Source: an alpha proteobacterium MED-G09
Lineage (GTDB): Bacteria > Pseudomonadota > Alphaproteobacteria > MED-G09
Length of the DNA stretch: 48,656 bases
NCBI GenBank assembly: GCA_905182015.1
Contig: CAJIZT010000012.1
Location: 1-48,656 of the forward strand
Direction of reading: 5' to 3'
The notes under the pieces were generated by a model. It had not been told where the DNA came from. It did no database searches and worked only from the letters and a program-made list of their open reading frames with translations. Both the position numbers and the translations under genes were made by a program. Numbering within the stretch: the stretch's first letter is position 1; each line of letters starts with the position of its first letter. This document shows, piece after piece, positions 35,354-44,804 of the stretch.

Positions 35354-36520
35354 TTATTCTATATTCTCTATAAAAGATTTGCTTAAACGTATGTGCCTTC
35401 TTTTAACATCCTTGATACTCTTACAGCCCAGTAATTGAAGGGTTCTTTTTACTTCAGAAGCCAAAACGTCGACAACGATTCCAACGCCTTTTTCTCCTTT
35501 AGCTGCCAAGCCATAAACCCAAGGCCTTCCAATTAAACAGGCATCCGCTCCAAGAGCGACTGCCTTCACTATGTCTGACCCCCTCCTAATGCCGCCGTCA
35601 ATAAGTATCTCAACTCGCCCGTTAACTCTTTTAGAGATTTCCGGAAGCACATCTAATGGAGCTGGCGCTCCATCTAATTGACGTCCACCGTGATTAGAGA
35701 TCACAATTGCAGAGGCTCCAATTTCTATAGCCCTCTCTGCATCGTCTGCTGTCATCAGGCCTTTAATAGCAAAAGGACCATTCCACAAAGAAGCAATTTC
35801 TTTAGCTTCCTCCCAAGTCACAGAAGGATCAAACTGTTCGTTTATATATGTCATTATATTTGTTAATTTTTGTTTTTTTCCATCAAGGCTGTTTTCTACA
35901 TTTGCAAAGCTAATTCTTTTACCAAAAATAAAATTCCACCACCAAGATGGGTGAAGCGCCGCATCGATTATTGAAGATAGTGTAAGTCTGGGGGGCACCG
36001 TCATACCAGTCCTAAGGTCTCTTTCGCGCTTACCTCCGACAGGTGCGTCCACTGTTAGCATTATCGCCTTATAACCACTTTTTTTACACCTCTTAACAAA
36101 GTCATAACTTATTGAACGATTTTTCCAAATATACATTTGAAACCATACAGGGCCATTAGCAGCCTTGGCATAATCCTCAATATTAGTAGTGGCTATAGAT
36201 GACAGAGTTGATGGAAACCCTCTTTTAGCAGCTGCTCTAGCAACGGCTGGCTCTCCAGCGTGATGAAAAAGGTAGGAAATAGCAGTTGGCCCTAAAGCAA
36301 ACGGATAAGGCATATCTGTCCCTAAAATATTCACTTTTGTATCAACCTCGGAGACATCAACAAGTACATCAGGAATTAACCTCCACTTAAGATAGGCATT
36401 TCTATTTTCATTTTTGGTAATTTCATCTTCCGATGCACCATCAGCATAATCAAATACTGCTCGTGGAACTCTTTTTTTTGCTAAAAGTCTTAAGTCATCA
36501 ATATTATAGTATTTGGTCAA
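35354..36520 (-). CDS. FMN-dependent alpha-hydroxyacid dehydrogenase (LldD-like)
   Basis: A 388-residue member of the L-lactate dehydrogenase/glycolate oxidase family, which oxidises an L-2-hydroxyacid to a 2-oxoacid. FMN and active-site segments are present: YPFALGPTAISYLFH, WFQMYIWKNR, LTVDAPVGGKRERD, SNHGGRQLDGAPAP (catalytic His and Arg) and IDGGIRRGSDIVKA. The start is TTG 36520, with GGAAG five bases upstream. It lies 26 nt downstream of the alcohol dehydrogenase gene and 4 nt before the serine hydrolase. It may act on lactate or another hydroxyacid. Confidence 0.91.
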   Translation of the reverse strand: MTKYYNIDDLRLLAKKRVPRAVFDYADGASEDEITKNENRNAYLKWRLIPDVLVDVSEVDTKVNILGTDMPYPFALGPTAISYLFHHAGEPAVARAAAKRGFPSTLSSIATTNIEDYAKAANGPVWFQMYIWKNRSISYDFVKRCKKSGYKAIMLTVDAPVGGKRERDLRTGMTVPPRLTLSSIIDAALHPSWWWNFIFGKRISFANVENSLDGKKQKLTNIMTYINEQFDPSVTWEEAKEIASLWNGPFAIKGLMTADDAERAIEIGASAIVISNHGGRQLDGAPAPLDVLPEISKRVNGRVEILIDGGIRRGSDIVKAVALGADACLIGRPWVYGLAAKGEKGVGIVVDVLASEVKRTLQLLGCKSIKDVKRRHIRLSKSFIENIE

Positions 36521-36546
36521 TTTATCTTCCGTTTTAATTCTGTAAG

Positions 36547-37488
36547 TTAGATATTTATATCTAGAACAACCTTTATTGACCCAGATTTTCTGTCACCGGC
36601 AACATTAAAGGCCTCAACAGCAGAATCAATAGGAAATCTATGAGTAATAATTTTTGAAGCTAAGTCAGGAAGGTCAAAAAGCATCTTTGCGGCTATATCA
36701 ATATCTCTTCCTTCAGCACCAAGGCCATAGCATCGTGATGTAAAATATGAAGCCTCTTTATTGACTGCAGCTATACCCGGAATCTTAATATCCTCCCAAC
36801 CTACCGCAAGGCCGATAATTTTACCTTGAGGCTTTAATAGCTCAACACAAGTTTGAATTGCATCAGGTGACCCCACGCAATCGACAACTCTATCATAAAC
36901 ACCAGAAGGTTCCTTAACATTGCAAAGTTGAGCTGCTTCCATCTGATGCTCATATCGCGCATGCAGATCAACCTCACACCCCATAGCTTTTGCTGCAAAA
37001 ACAGCACATTGTCCTATAGAGCCTCCGCCCACAACTGCAACTCTATGCCTAGGACGAGTCCCAGTAATAACATATCCGTGAACAGCCACAGCAATTGGTT
37101 CAACAAGGCACGCAGTTTTTGGGTTAATTTTTTGATCTAACTTAACAATACAGTGTTCTGAAACTATGATCTGCTCCGCCATACCACCATCAGCCGTTAA
37201 ACCTAGTAATTCTGCTTTATCAGCCGCACATAAATTATAACTCCCAGATTCACATTGAAGGCATTTTCCACAATACTTTAGAGGCTCCACCGCTACCAAA
37301 GTTCCATCAGATAATCGTCCAGACATTTCGTGTCCGGCGATGTGAGACAGGTGGACCTTGTTATTCAACATATGCATATCAGTGCCGCAAATCCCACATG
37401 AATCAATATTTACTAAAACCCCTTCGCCGGAAGGTTTGGGGACATCTAAAATATTTATTATGCCTTCTGAATAATTTACCGCTTTCAT
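36547..37488 (-). CDS. Zinc-dependent medium-chain alcohol/polyol dehydrogenase
   Basis: A 313-residue MDR dehydrogenase. The catalytic zinc motif is CGICGTDMHM followed by HIAGHE, and the structural zinc loop CGKCLQCESGSYNLC has four cysteines. The NAD domain has VAVVGGGSIGQCAVFAAKAMG. It is slightly shorter than the usual 340-350. It probably oxidises a secondary alcohol or polyol to a ketone. AAGGA precedes ATG 37488. It heads the minus-strand run and is divergent (77 bp) from the Baeyer-Villiger monooxygenase gene, so both could share control. Confidence 0.9.
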   Translation of the reverse strand: MKAVNYSEGIINILDVPKPSGEGVLVNIDSCGICGTDMHMLNNKVHLSHIAGHEMSGRLSDGTLVAVEPLKYCGKCLQCESGSYNLCAADKAELLGLTADGGMAEQIIVSEHCIVKLDQKINPKTACLVEPIAVAVHGYVITGTRPRHRVAVVGGGSIGQCAVFAAKAMGCEVDLHARYEHQMEAAQLCNVKEPSGVYDRVVDCVGSPDAIQTCVELLKPQGKIIGLAVGWEDIKIPGIAAVNKEASYFTSRCYGLGAEGRDIDIAAKMLFDLPDLASKIITHRFPIDSAVEAFNVAGDRKSGSIKVVLDINI

Positions 37489-37565
37489 TGAAAATCCTTT
37501 TTAATTTTTAGTCACAATAATATATTTTTCTTGCAAATTCACTTCTTAAAGATAATCTTTCAAAT

Positions 37566-39095
37566 ATGAATGACAATAGCAATCGAATATATGATTCAAT
37601 TATTCTTGGTGCAGGCATTTCAGGAATAGGTATGGGCGTTAATTTGTTAAAAGCAAATATTTCCTCATTCTTAATTTTAGAAAAAAAGGGATCAGTTGGC
37701 GGTACTTGGCGAGATAATACATACCCAGGGCTGTGTTGTGATGTAACATCTCATTTTTATTCTTACTCGTTTGAGCTAAACTCAGATTGGTCTAAAAAAT
37801 ATCCCGAACAATATGAGATCCTAAATTATTTAGAAAAAGTAGCCGATAAATATAAAATAAAACCACATATAAAATTCAACACTGAGGTACTGAAGGCGGA
37901 ATTTGATTCTGAAGAAAATTTATGGCTCATTCACGACTCCAATAATAGAATATTTAAAGCAAAAACTCTTGTAAGTGGATTAGGTCAATTAAATAGACCT
38001 AAATATCCGAAATTTGAAGGATCAGAAAATTTTAAAGGTCACTCCTTTCATAGCGCTGAATGGGACCATAACTATGATCTTAAGGGAAAAAAAGTTGGTG
38101 TTATCGGAACTGGACCGAGCGCTATCGGGTTCATTCCTAAAATAGCTAATAAGGTTGATAAATTAGTAATATTTCAAAGAACACCCAATTGGATAGTACC
38201 TAAACCTGACCGTAAATTTAGTAGCAGCGAAAAATGGATGTTCCGTAATATACCTTTTATTGGAAGATTATATAGATTTTATGAATATATAATGGCTGAA
38301 AGATTATATTTTGCCTTCTCAATGAAAGAAAAAAAAATCTTCAATATTTGGGAGGGTATAGTCTCTAGATTGACAACAGGATTTAAACTTAAAAGTATGA
38401 AGTCAATGTATCTATTAGGTCAAAAAATGTTACTTGACGAACAAATTTCTGAAGAATCTTTAAAGAAAAAATTAACACCAGATTACCCTGTTGGGTGTAA
38501 GCGAGTAATACCAACAAATGATTTTTATCCGGCGCTTGAAAGAGAGAATGTTCTTCTTGAAACAAATTTGATTTCCAGTTTTACCAGTGATTCCATTCTC
38601 ACAAAGGCTGGAAAAAAACACAATATCGATGTAATTATTTATGGAACAGGGTTTGAGGCTAATATATTTATTTCTCCAGTAAAAATTACCGGTCTTGACA
38701 ATAAAAGCTTGGAAAGTGTTTGGCAAAAAGGTGCAGAGGCTTATCGGGGCGTTATGGTGCCTGATTTTCCTAATTTTTTTATGTGTTACGGACCTAATAC
38801 TAATACTGGACATGTTTCTATTATCTTTATGATTGAGGCACAAATAAAATACATTATTAAGTGTATCCAGCACTTAAAAGGAAAGAATCTAAAATATATC
38901 GATGTTAAGAAAAAATCTATGACCGAATACAATGATTATATTCAGAAGAGATTATCTACAACTGTCTGGGCTGCAGGCTGTGCTAGTTGGTACAAGACAT
39001 CTGAAGGAAAAATAATAAATAATTTTCCTGGATTTGGATTTGAATACTATCACATGATGACAAAATCCACATTCAAAGATATTGATGAGAAATAG
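37566..39095 (+). CDS. Baeyer-Villiger-type flavin monooxygenase
   Basis: A 509-residue class B flavoprotein monooxygenase, which inserts oxygen next to a carbonyl to give an ester or lactone, using NADPH and O2. The Baeyer-Villiger fingerprint FxGxxxHxxxW is exact at Phe156-Gly158-His162-Trp166. It has two Rossmann motifs: GAGISG (15-20) for FAD and VGVIGTGPSAIGF (about 176) for NADPH. GGTWRDNTYPGLCCDV is the usual FAD-proximal segment. No clear ribosome binding site precedes ATG 37566. The second flavin monooxygenase starts 8 nt after its stop. Substrate unknown. Confidence 0.9.
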   Translation: MNDNSNRIYDSIILGAGISGIGMGVNLLKANISSFLILEKKGSVGGTWRDNTYPGLCCDVTSHFYSYSFELNSDWSKKYPEQYEILNYLEKVADKYKIKPHIKFNTEVLKAEFDSEENLWLIHDSNNRIFKAKTLVSGLGQLNRPKYPKFEGSENFKGHSFHSAEWDHNYDLKGKKVGVIGTGPSAIGFIPKIANKVDKLVIFQRTPNWIVPKPDRKFSSSEKWMFRNIPFIGRLYRFYEYIMAERLYFAFSMKEKKIFNIWEGIVSRLTTGFKLKSMKSMYLLGQKMLLDEQISEESLKKKLTPDYPVGCKRVIPTNDFYPALERENVLLETNLISSFTSDSILTKAGKKHNIDVIIYGTGFEANIFISPVKITGLDNKSLESVWQKGAEAYRGVMVPDFPNFFMCYGPNTNTGHVSIIFMIEAQIKYIIKCIQHLKGKNLKYIDVKKKSMTEYNDYIQKRLSTTVWAAGCASWYKTSEGKIINNFPGFGFEYYHMMTKSTFKDIDEK

Positions 39096-39103
39096 GTAGC
39101 CAC

Positions 39104-40306
39104 ATGGAAAACAAACCAATTATTATAATTGGTGCTGGTATTAGTGGATTAACACTATGCCTCACCTTATTAAAAAATGGCTATAACACCCTTTTGTTTG
39201 AAAAAGAAAGTGAAATTGATCAAAGGGGTGCTGGTATTAACATTAGCCCCAATGGAAATGCAATATTATATAATTTAGGGCTAAAAGATAAAATCACTAA
39301 CCTTGCCAGTAAACCGACCTCAATTGAATTAAGGACATTTCGAAAAGGCATAATAGTTGCAAAACAAAATTTAAATGAAAGCTGCGAGAAGTTTTTTAAT
39401 TATCCATTCCTTCAAATGCAACGCAAAGATATTATTAATATCCTAAAGGCCGAAATATTTTCAATTAATCCAGGGGTAATCTTTACCGACCATACATTTG
39501 AAAGTTACTCTGAAAAAGAGAGTTCAATTTTAGCATATTTTAATAACCAAAAAACTATAGAAGGCTCAATGATAGTTGGGTGTGATGGGATTAATTCATC
39601 TGTCAGAAAGATAATGCTACCAGAATCTGAGGTAAGATTTTCTGGGATTGTTGCGTGGAGGGGATTAGTGGATCTTCAAAAACTCTCTAAATCGACAAGA
39701 GAGATGTCGACCACTGTTTGGATGGGAAGGAATTCTCATTTTGTTCATTACCCAATAAAAAAAAATAAATTCTTAAATTTTATAGGAACGATAAAAAAAG
39801 AAAAATGGGAAGATAACTCCTGGCATCAAGAAGGTACTAAAGAGGAATTACAGAATGATTTTAAGGGATGGAATAAAACTGTAATAGAAATAATCAGTAA
39901 TATAGAAAAACCAAATAAATGGGGTTTATTTGAAAGAAGCCCTCTTCCTCGATGGATCTCTAAACGTGCCGTTATTATTGGTGATGCGTCCCATCCAATG
40001 TCACCATCATACGGTCAAGGCGCTAACGCAGCCATGGAGGATTCTATCGTTTTATTTCGATCAATAGATGAATCTAAAAACAATACACAACAGGCCTTGG
40101 AAAAATTTCAAAGGAATAGAAAGAGACGCTCTGATAATTTACAAAAATCTTCAAAATTTAATACAAGTTTATTTCACTTACAAAATCCAATTTTAAAATT
40201 AATTATCTATTCAGGCCTATACATTCTAAGTCACCTAATTCCATTTATTTTAATAAAGTCTAGATGGGTTTATAAGTACAATGCCTTTAAGGTAAAATTA
40301 AAATAA
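39104..40306 (+). CDS. FAD-dependent aromatic-type monooxygenase (PF01494 family)
   Basis: A 400-residue class A flavin monooxygenase of the salicylate hydroxylase type. It has N-terminal GAGISGLTLCLTLLKNG, the ribose-binding GAGINISPNGNAIL, and the second FAD motif VIIGDASHPMSPSYGQGANA with the GD pair near residue 290. The last ~40 residues are hydrophobic (LIIYSGLYILSHLIPFILI), suggesting membrane contact. It may hydroxylate an aromatic or cyclic compound. AGGTAG precedes ATG 39104. It is probably co-transcribed with the Baeyer-Villiger gene. Convergent with the gamma-lyase gene at a 2-nt gap. Confidence 0.88.
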   Translation: MENKPIIIIGAGISGLTLCLTLLKNGYNTLLFEKESEIDQRGAGINISPNGNAILYNLGLKDKITNLASKPTSIELRTFRKGIIVAKQNLNESCEKFFNYPFLQMQRKDIINILKAEIFSINPGVIFTDHTFESYSEKESSILAYFNNQKTIEGSMIVGCDGINSSVRKIMLPESEVRFSGIVAWRGLVDLQKLSKSTREMSTTVWMGRNSHFVHYPIKKNKFLNFIGTIKKEKWEDNSWHQEGTKEELQNDFKGWNKTVIEIISNIEKPNKWGLFERSPLPRWISKRAVIIGDASHPMSPSYGQGANAAMEDSIVLFRSIDESKNNTQQALEKFQRNRKRRSDNLQKSSKFNTSLFHLQNPILKLIIYSGLYILSHLIPFILIKSRWVYKYNAFKVKLK

Positions 40307-40308
40307 AT

Positions 40309-41469
40309 TTACCCCAAAGCTTGCTTTAAATCATTTATTAAATCTTCGGCAGTTTCAATGCCAACAGAAAGTCGGATAAGTCCGTCATCAATCCCTAGGG
40401 ATTCACGAGTTTCTTTTGGAATAGATGCGTGGGTCATAATAGCGGGGTGTTCAGCTAAACTTTCAGCACCACCCAGACTTTCTGCTAAAGTAAAAACCTC
40501 TAAATTTTCCAATACTTTTTTAGCATGCGGAAGTCCGCCAGAAACAATAAATGTAACCATTCCACCAAATAATTTCATTTGTTTTTTAGCAATATCATGT
40601 TCTGGATGACTTTTAAGTCCGGGATATATTGTCTTAGATACCAATGCATGATCCTCAAGAAATTCGGCGACAAGCTGTGCGTTTTCAGAATGTTTTTGCA
40701 TCCTTATTGATAGAGTTTTTAAGCTTCTTAAGAGAAGAAAGCTATCAAAAGGTCCTAGCATACCTCCACTTGCATTTATAAGATACGCAAGCCTTTCTGA
40801 GAGGTCGGATCGACTCTTCGATGTCACCGCCAACCCGGCAACAACATCAGAGTGACCTCCAATATATTTAGTTGCTGAATGCATAACAATATCAAACCCT
40901 AGCTCAAGAGGTTGCTGAATCCGAGGAGATGAAAAAGTGTTGTCACAAACCTTAATGATATTTTTTTGATTAATTGCAGAAGATACCTCTTCTAAATCAG
41001 TAATTTTTAAAAGAGGGTTTGATGGGGTTTCTAACCAAAGCATTTTTGTATTAGGCTTAACCGCATCTACAATATTAGAGGTTTTAGAAAAATCAACAAA
41101 ACTAAATTCTAGGGCTGATGTTCTTTTTCTTACATCTTCCATCAATCTATAAGTGCCTCCATACAGATCATCAGAGGCAATTATATGATCACCTGAATCT
41201 AATAGTTCGAGAATGGTTGAAGTTGTAGCCATTCCAGATGCAAATCCAAAGCCTTTATCTCCGCCTTCTAGACTAGCAATACAATCCTCTAAGGCCTTTC
41301 TAGTAGGGTTCGATGTCCTCGAGTACTCATACCCTTTATGAACACCTGGGCTCTCTTGAGCATATGTTGAGGTTGCATATATTGGTGTCATAACGGCGCC
41401 TGTTACAGGATCATTTTTTTGTCCTGCGTGGATAGCTCTTGTATCAAATCCTTTTTTATCTTTACTCAT
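40309..41469 (-). CDS. Cystathionine gamma-lyase / gamma-synthase
   Basis: A 386-residue PLP enzyme of the Cys/Met metabolism family, with N-terminal DTRAIHAGQKNDPVTGAV and the PLP lysine in MHSATKYIGGHSDVVAGL. MetB, MetC and gamma-lyase are hard to separate by eye. Coupling 9 nt downstream of cystathionine beta-synthase suggests gamma-lyase activity, splitting cystathionine to cysteine (reverse transsulfuration). AAGGGG precedes ATG 41469. It is distinct from the longer MetY at 32606. Confidence 0.9.
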   Translation of the reverse strand: MSKDKKGFDTRAIHAGQKNDPVTGAVMTPIYATSTYAQESPGVHKGYEYSRTSNPTRKALEDCIASLEGGDKGFGFASGMATTSTILELLDSGDHIIASDDLYGGTYRLMEDVRKRTSALEFSFVDFSKTSNIVDAVKPNTKMLWLETPSNPLLKITDLEEVSSAINQKNIIKVCDNTFSSPRIQQPLELGFDIVMHSATKYIGGHSDVVAGLAVTSKSRSDLSERLAYLINASGGMLGPFDSFLLLRSLKTLSIRMQKHSENAQLVAEFLEDHALVSKTIYPGLKSHPEHDIAKKQMKLFGGMVTFIVSGGLPHAKKVLENLEVFTLAESLGGAESLAEHPAIMTHASIPKETRESLGIDDGLIRLSVGIETAEDLINDLKQALG

Positions 41470-41478
41470 ACTTACCCC

Positions 41479-42864
41479 TTAAATATTCTTTTTTAAATAT
41501 GCCAATAAATCAACTTTTGTTATAATTCCTATAAAAGTATTATTTTCCATAACTATAGCAAAGTTACTCTTGTCAATAAGCGATGAAAGATCACTTATTG
41601 AGGAATTACAGTCTATTTGATGAAGATCAGAAGACATCGCTACATTGACGAGACTAGAAAATCCACCTTTATTTTCAGTACAATGCCTTAATATCTCATC
41701 CTCAGTAATAGTTCCTACTATTTCATCGCTATCTAATACGGGCAGTTGAGAAACATCTGAATTTCTCATCCTATTGTAAGCTATCAAAACGGTGTCATCC
41801 TCTTTTACGCTAATAATCTGTTTTTGATCAGCCCTCATAACAATAAGATCGCTTAGGTCATTTTTTAAGTTTCTATTGTTTAAGCCATTATTACTTAACC
41901 AGGCATCATCAAATGCTTTTGAAAGATATTTATTTCCAGTATCACAAATTAATGAAACCACTCTTTTAGGTTCCTTTTGTGCCCTACACCACTCAATTGC
42001 TCCAGCAACTAAAGTTCCCGCCGATGAACCAGCAAGTATGCCTTCCTTTTTTAATAAAATCTCTAAAGTTTCAAAAGCTTTTTGATCTGGGATTGTTATC
42101 GCGTCATCTATATAGGATAGATTCAAAACATCAGGAATAAAATCCTCACCTATGCCCTCAACAAGCCATGAACCTCCACTGTATGAATACGAACCCTTTT
42201 TAACTGCATCGAAAATAATAGAACCTTCAGGATCTGCAGCAACGATTTGTGTTTTAGGTGAAACGCTTTTGAGAAATTTTCCAACTCCCGATAAAGTTCC
42301 GCCTGAACCAACGCCAGCAACAAATGCATCGATATTGTGATCCATTTGTTTCCATATTTCAGGTCCAGTAGTTTTTTCATGGGCTAAGGCATTTGCGGGA
42401 TTACCGAACTGATTAGCGTAAAATGCTCCGGGGGTTTCCTTAACTATTTTTTCAGCTATATTATGATAATATTCAGGATCTTCCTTGGATACATCAGACC
42501 TTGTAAAGACTACTTCAGTGCCCATTGCCTTCAAATGTAATATTTTTTCACGGCTCATTTTGTCGGGAATAACTAAAACAACTCTATAGCCCTTTAGGAT
42601 TCCCACTAAAGCAAGCCCAATTCCTGTATTCCCGGCAGTTGCCTCAACAATTGTTCCGCCGGGCTTTAAAATTCCATCCTTTTCAGCTTGCTCAATAATT
42701 GAAATCGCAACCCTATCTTTAATAGAACCCCCTGGATTTTGAGACTCCATCTTAACAAACAACCTGCATACACCAACATCAATATTCTTTATTTCTAAAA
42801 GTGGTGTATTACCAATCATCTCTAATAGAGAGTTGTTTATATCCGGTAATGGTAGCTTATCCAT
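41479..42864 (-). CDS. Cystathionine beta-synthase with CBS-domain pair
   Basis: A 461-residue fold-type II PLP enzyme that joins serine and homocysteine to cystathionine. The PLP lysine is in NPGGSIKDRVA (near 47). The phosphate loop is GSGGTLSGVG, and the substrate loop is ATAGNTGIGLA. Residues about 335-461 form two CBS motifs, giving a layout like the eukaryotic enzyme but without its heme region. A plain cysteine synthase is less likely because of the CBS tail and the gamma-lyase neighbour. AGGA lies just before ATG 42864. tRNA-Arg ends only 20 nt upstream with no terminator between. Confidence 0.9.
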   Translation of the reverse strand: MDKLPLPDINNSLLEMIGNTPLLEIKNIDVGVCRLFVKMESQNPGGSIKDRVAISIIEQAEKDGILKPGGTIVEATAGNTGIGLALVGILKGYRVVLVIPDKMSREKILHLKAMGTEVVFTRSDVSKEDPEYYHNIAEKIVKETPGAFYANQFGNPANALAHEKTTGPEIWKQMDHNIDAFVAGVGSGGTLSGVGKFLKSVSPKTQIVAADPEGSIIFDAVKKGSYSYSGGSWLVEGIGEDFIPDVLNLSYIDDAITIPDQKAFETLEILLKKEGILAGSSAGTLVAGAIEWCRAQKEPKRVVSLICDTGNKYLSKAFDDAWLSNNGLNNRNLKNDLSDLIVMRADQKQIISVKEDDTVLIAYNRMRNSDVSQLPVLDSDEIVGTITEDEILRHCTENKGGFSSLVNVAMSSDLHQIDCNSSISDLSSLIDKSNFAIVMENNTFIGIITKVDLLAYLKKNI

Positions 42865-42884
42865 AGTCCTAACCTCAATATTCT

Positions 42885-42961
42885 TGGCGGTCCCTAGAGG
42901 ATTCGAACCTCTGACACCTGGTTTCGAAGACCAGTGCTCTATCCAGCTGAGCTAAGGGACC
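42885..42961 (-). tRNA. tRNA-Arg (anticodon TCG)
   Basis: The minus strand folds as a full cloverleaf of 77 nt. The acceptor stem GGTCCCT/AGGGACC has seven pairs. The D arm is GCTC/GAGC, the anticodon stem CTGGT/ACCAG with loop CTTCGAA, and the T arm AGAGG/CCTCT with loop TTCGAAT. The discriminator is G and CCA is encoded. Loop positions 34-36 read TCG, which decodes CGA (arginine). A possible -10 TATGAT lies at 42998-42993. The 3' end is 20 nt from the cystathionine beta-synthase start. Confidence 0.96.
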
Positions 42962-43021
42962 AAAATTCTTTAACTCTAAACGTCAATACAATATCATAAC
43001 TTTTGTAGCCAGATAAAACAT

Positions 43022-43073
43022 AAAAAAAAGCCCAGGAATTAAAAATGAATACACACCTTTAAATCATGGGCTT
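43022..43073 (-). terminator. Terminator downstream of first cold-shock gene
   Basis: On the minus strand AAGCCCA (43073-43067) pairs with TGGGCTT (43034-43028), and pairing continues inward as an imperfect stem. It is followed directly by a T8 tract (43029-43022). It lies 25 nt past the cold-shock stop and separates that gene from tRNA-Arg. Confidence 0.78.
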
Positions 43074-43098
43074 AATCTAAAATTTTAAATTAATAAAA

Positions 43099-43326
43099 TT
43101 ATTCAGAAGATTCTTCTTTAGCATCTGCTGCTTTAAGATCAGCAGCTGCCATTTTTCCTCTGTTTTCAATGAGTTCGAAGCTCACTCTATCACCTTCATC
43201 AAGATTTCCTAAACCGGACTCTTGAACTGCAGTAACGTGAACGAACACATCATTTTGGCCATCATCAGGCTCGATAAAACCGAAGCCTTTGTTAGCATTA
43301 AACCATTTAACTGTTCCTGTTGGCAT
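43099..43326 (-). CDS. Cold-shock domain protein (CspA family), copy 1
   Basis: A 75-residue single cold-shock domain that binds single-stranded RNA/DNA and melts RNA structure. RNP1 is KGFGFIEP and RNP2 is VFVHVTAV. An acidic/alanine-rich tail follows the domain. AAAAGGAG precedes ATG 43326. The 166-bp region upstream is long enough for the extended 5' leader typical of csp mRNAs, and contains TTGTTA...TAACAA (43389-43418). A terminator follows at 43022-43073, so it is probably monocistronic. Confidence 0.96.
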   Translation of the reverse strand: MPTGTVKWFNANKGFGFIEPDDGQNDVFVHVTAVQESGLGNLDEGDRVSFELIENRGKMAAADLKAADAKEESSE

Positions 43327-43492
43327 TATATTCTCCTTTTAAATAATTAACCATTTTTAAAAAAACAAAATTCCTAGAGAGTTCATAATTGTTATCTTGT
43401 TAAACTTAAACCTAACAATCGAAAAGAAATGCAAATTCGCAATTCTTAAATACACTTAGGACTTACTTAAAAAGAAATTATAATTTAGAAAA

Positions 43493-43726
43493 TTATTCAG
43501 ATATTTCAGATGCTTGATCATTATCAACTTTTGATAATTTCTCTGCACCCAGTCTTCCTCTATTTTCAACGAGGTCAAAGCTCATCTTATCTCCTTCATT
43601 AAGAATTTCTAAACCAGAATCCTTAACAGCAGAAATATGAACAAAGACATCATTCTCACCATCATCCGGTTCAATAAAGCCGAAACCTTTCCGACCATTA
43701 AACCATTTAACTTTACCTGTAGGCAT
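43493..43726 (-). CDS. Cold-shock domain protein (CspA family), copy 2
   Basis: A 77-residue cold-shock domain, near-identical to copy 1 over its first 28 residues but diverged in the second half and tail. RNP1 KGFGFIEP and RNP2 VFVHISAV are present. ATG 43726 is chosen because GGAG sits 8 nt upstream and the N-terminus [11 protein letters not shown] matches the family. A longer in-frame start at 43753 would add nine residues without homology. It is divergent from trhO over an AT-rich ~140-bp gap with no firm regulatory site. Confidence 0.95.
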   Translation of the reverse strand: MPTGKVKWFNGRKGFGFIEPDDGENDVFVHISAVKDSGLEILNEGDKMSFDLVENRGRLGAEKLSKVDNDQASEISE

Positions 43727-43868
43727 ATTGTTTACTCCATTAGAATACTTCATATACCAAAATTAGGTTATAAGGCAATAAAAAAAATAAATAATTGAAT
43801 CTAATAAATAAATTAAAAAATTAATTTTTTTTAAGAAAAGATTCTAAAAATGTTTTAAAAGATTAAAA

Positions 43869-44804
43869 ATGATAACTAATGATAAAATCTTAGTAGCAAC
43901 ATTATATAAATTTGTTGAGATTCATAATCTTGAATCACTTCAGGATGATCTATATGCAATATGCAATAAGAATAATATTCTGGGTACTATTCTAATTGCT
44001 CACGAAGGAATAAACGGAACGATATCAGCTCAACCAAAGGAGATAGAAAATGTCCTATCATCCCTAAGGAGCGATAAGAGATTCTCAAATATTGAAATTA
44101 AATACTCAACAACTAACGAGCAGCCATTTCATAGAATGAAAGTTAGGCCAAAAAAAGAAATCGTTACAATAGGCAGACCTGAGATTAACCCAAATAAAAT
44201 TTCTGGCACTTATGTTAAGCCAGAGAATTGGAATGCTATTATTTCTGACCCTAATATTGTCTTGATTGATACAAGGAATAAATATGAAACAAAGATTGGT
44301 TCATTTAAGAATGCAATCGACCCTATGACAAGCTCATTTCGAGAGTTCCCTGGATGGGTAAAAAAATTTAAGGAAACAGAAGGCAATGAAAATAAAAAAA
44401 TTGCAATGTTTTGTACTGGAGGAATAAGATGCGAAAAAGCATCTTCTTTAATGAAAGAGGAAGGATTTAATGAAGTATTTCATCTTCAAGGGGGTATTCT
44501 AAAGTACTTAGAGGAAGTAGAAAATTCTAAAAGTCTCTGGGAGGGAGAATGCTTTGTATTTGATCAAAGAGTGTGTCTAACAGAAAATCTTGAAGTTGGT
44601 TCCTATAAAATGTGTTTTGCGTGTAGAATGCCAATTACAGACGAGGAAATGCAAGACACACATTATAAAGAGGGTATTAGTTGCGTCTATTGCCATGATA
44701 AAACTACACAGGAAAAGAAGGAAAGTTTTGAATCACGGCAAAAACAAATTGAATTAGCAAAGCAAAGGGGTAAAAAGCATCTTGGAGGAAAGCAAAAAAA
44801 ATAA
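43869..44804 (+). CDS. trhO: tRNA uridine-34 5-hydroxylase, rhodanese family
   Basis: A 311-residue YceA/TrhO protein, which hydroxylates U34 of certain tRNAs on the way to cmo5U. An N-terminal acylphosphatase-like domain (IAHEGINGTIS) is followed by a rhodanese domain with active Cys182 in FCTGGIRCEKASS. A C-terminal cysteine cluster CFACRMP...CVYCHD may bind metal. Length is typical. No obvious Shine-Dalgarno precedes ATG 43869. The end overlaps the next gene by 23 nt and passes over an A8 run (44794-44801) just after a GGAGG (44784-44788). Confidence 0.93.
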   Translation: MITNDKILVATLYKFVEIHNLESLQDDLYAICNKNNILGTILIAHEGINGTISAQPKEIENVLSSLRSDKRFSNIEIKYSTTNEQPFHRMKVRPKKEIVTIGRPEINPNKISGTYVKPENWNAIISDPNIVLIDTRNKYETKIGSFKNAIDPMTSSFREFPGWVKKFKETEGNENKKIAMFCTGGIRCEKASSLMKEEGFNEVFHLQGGILKYLEEVENSKSLWEGECFVFDQRVCLTENLEVGSYKMCFACRMPITDEEMQDTHYKEGISCVYCHDKTTQEKKESFESRQKQIELAKQRGKKHLGGKQKK

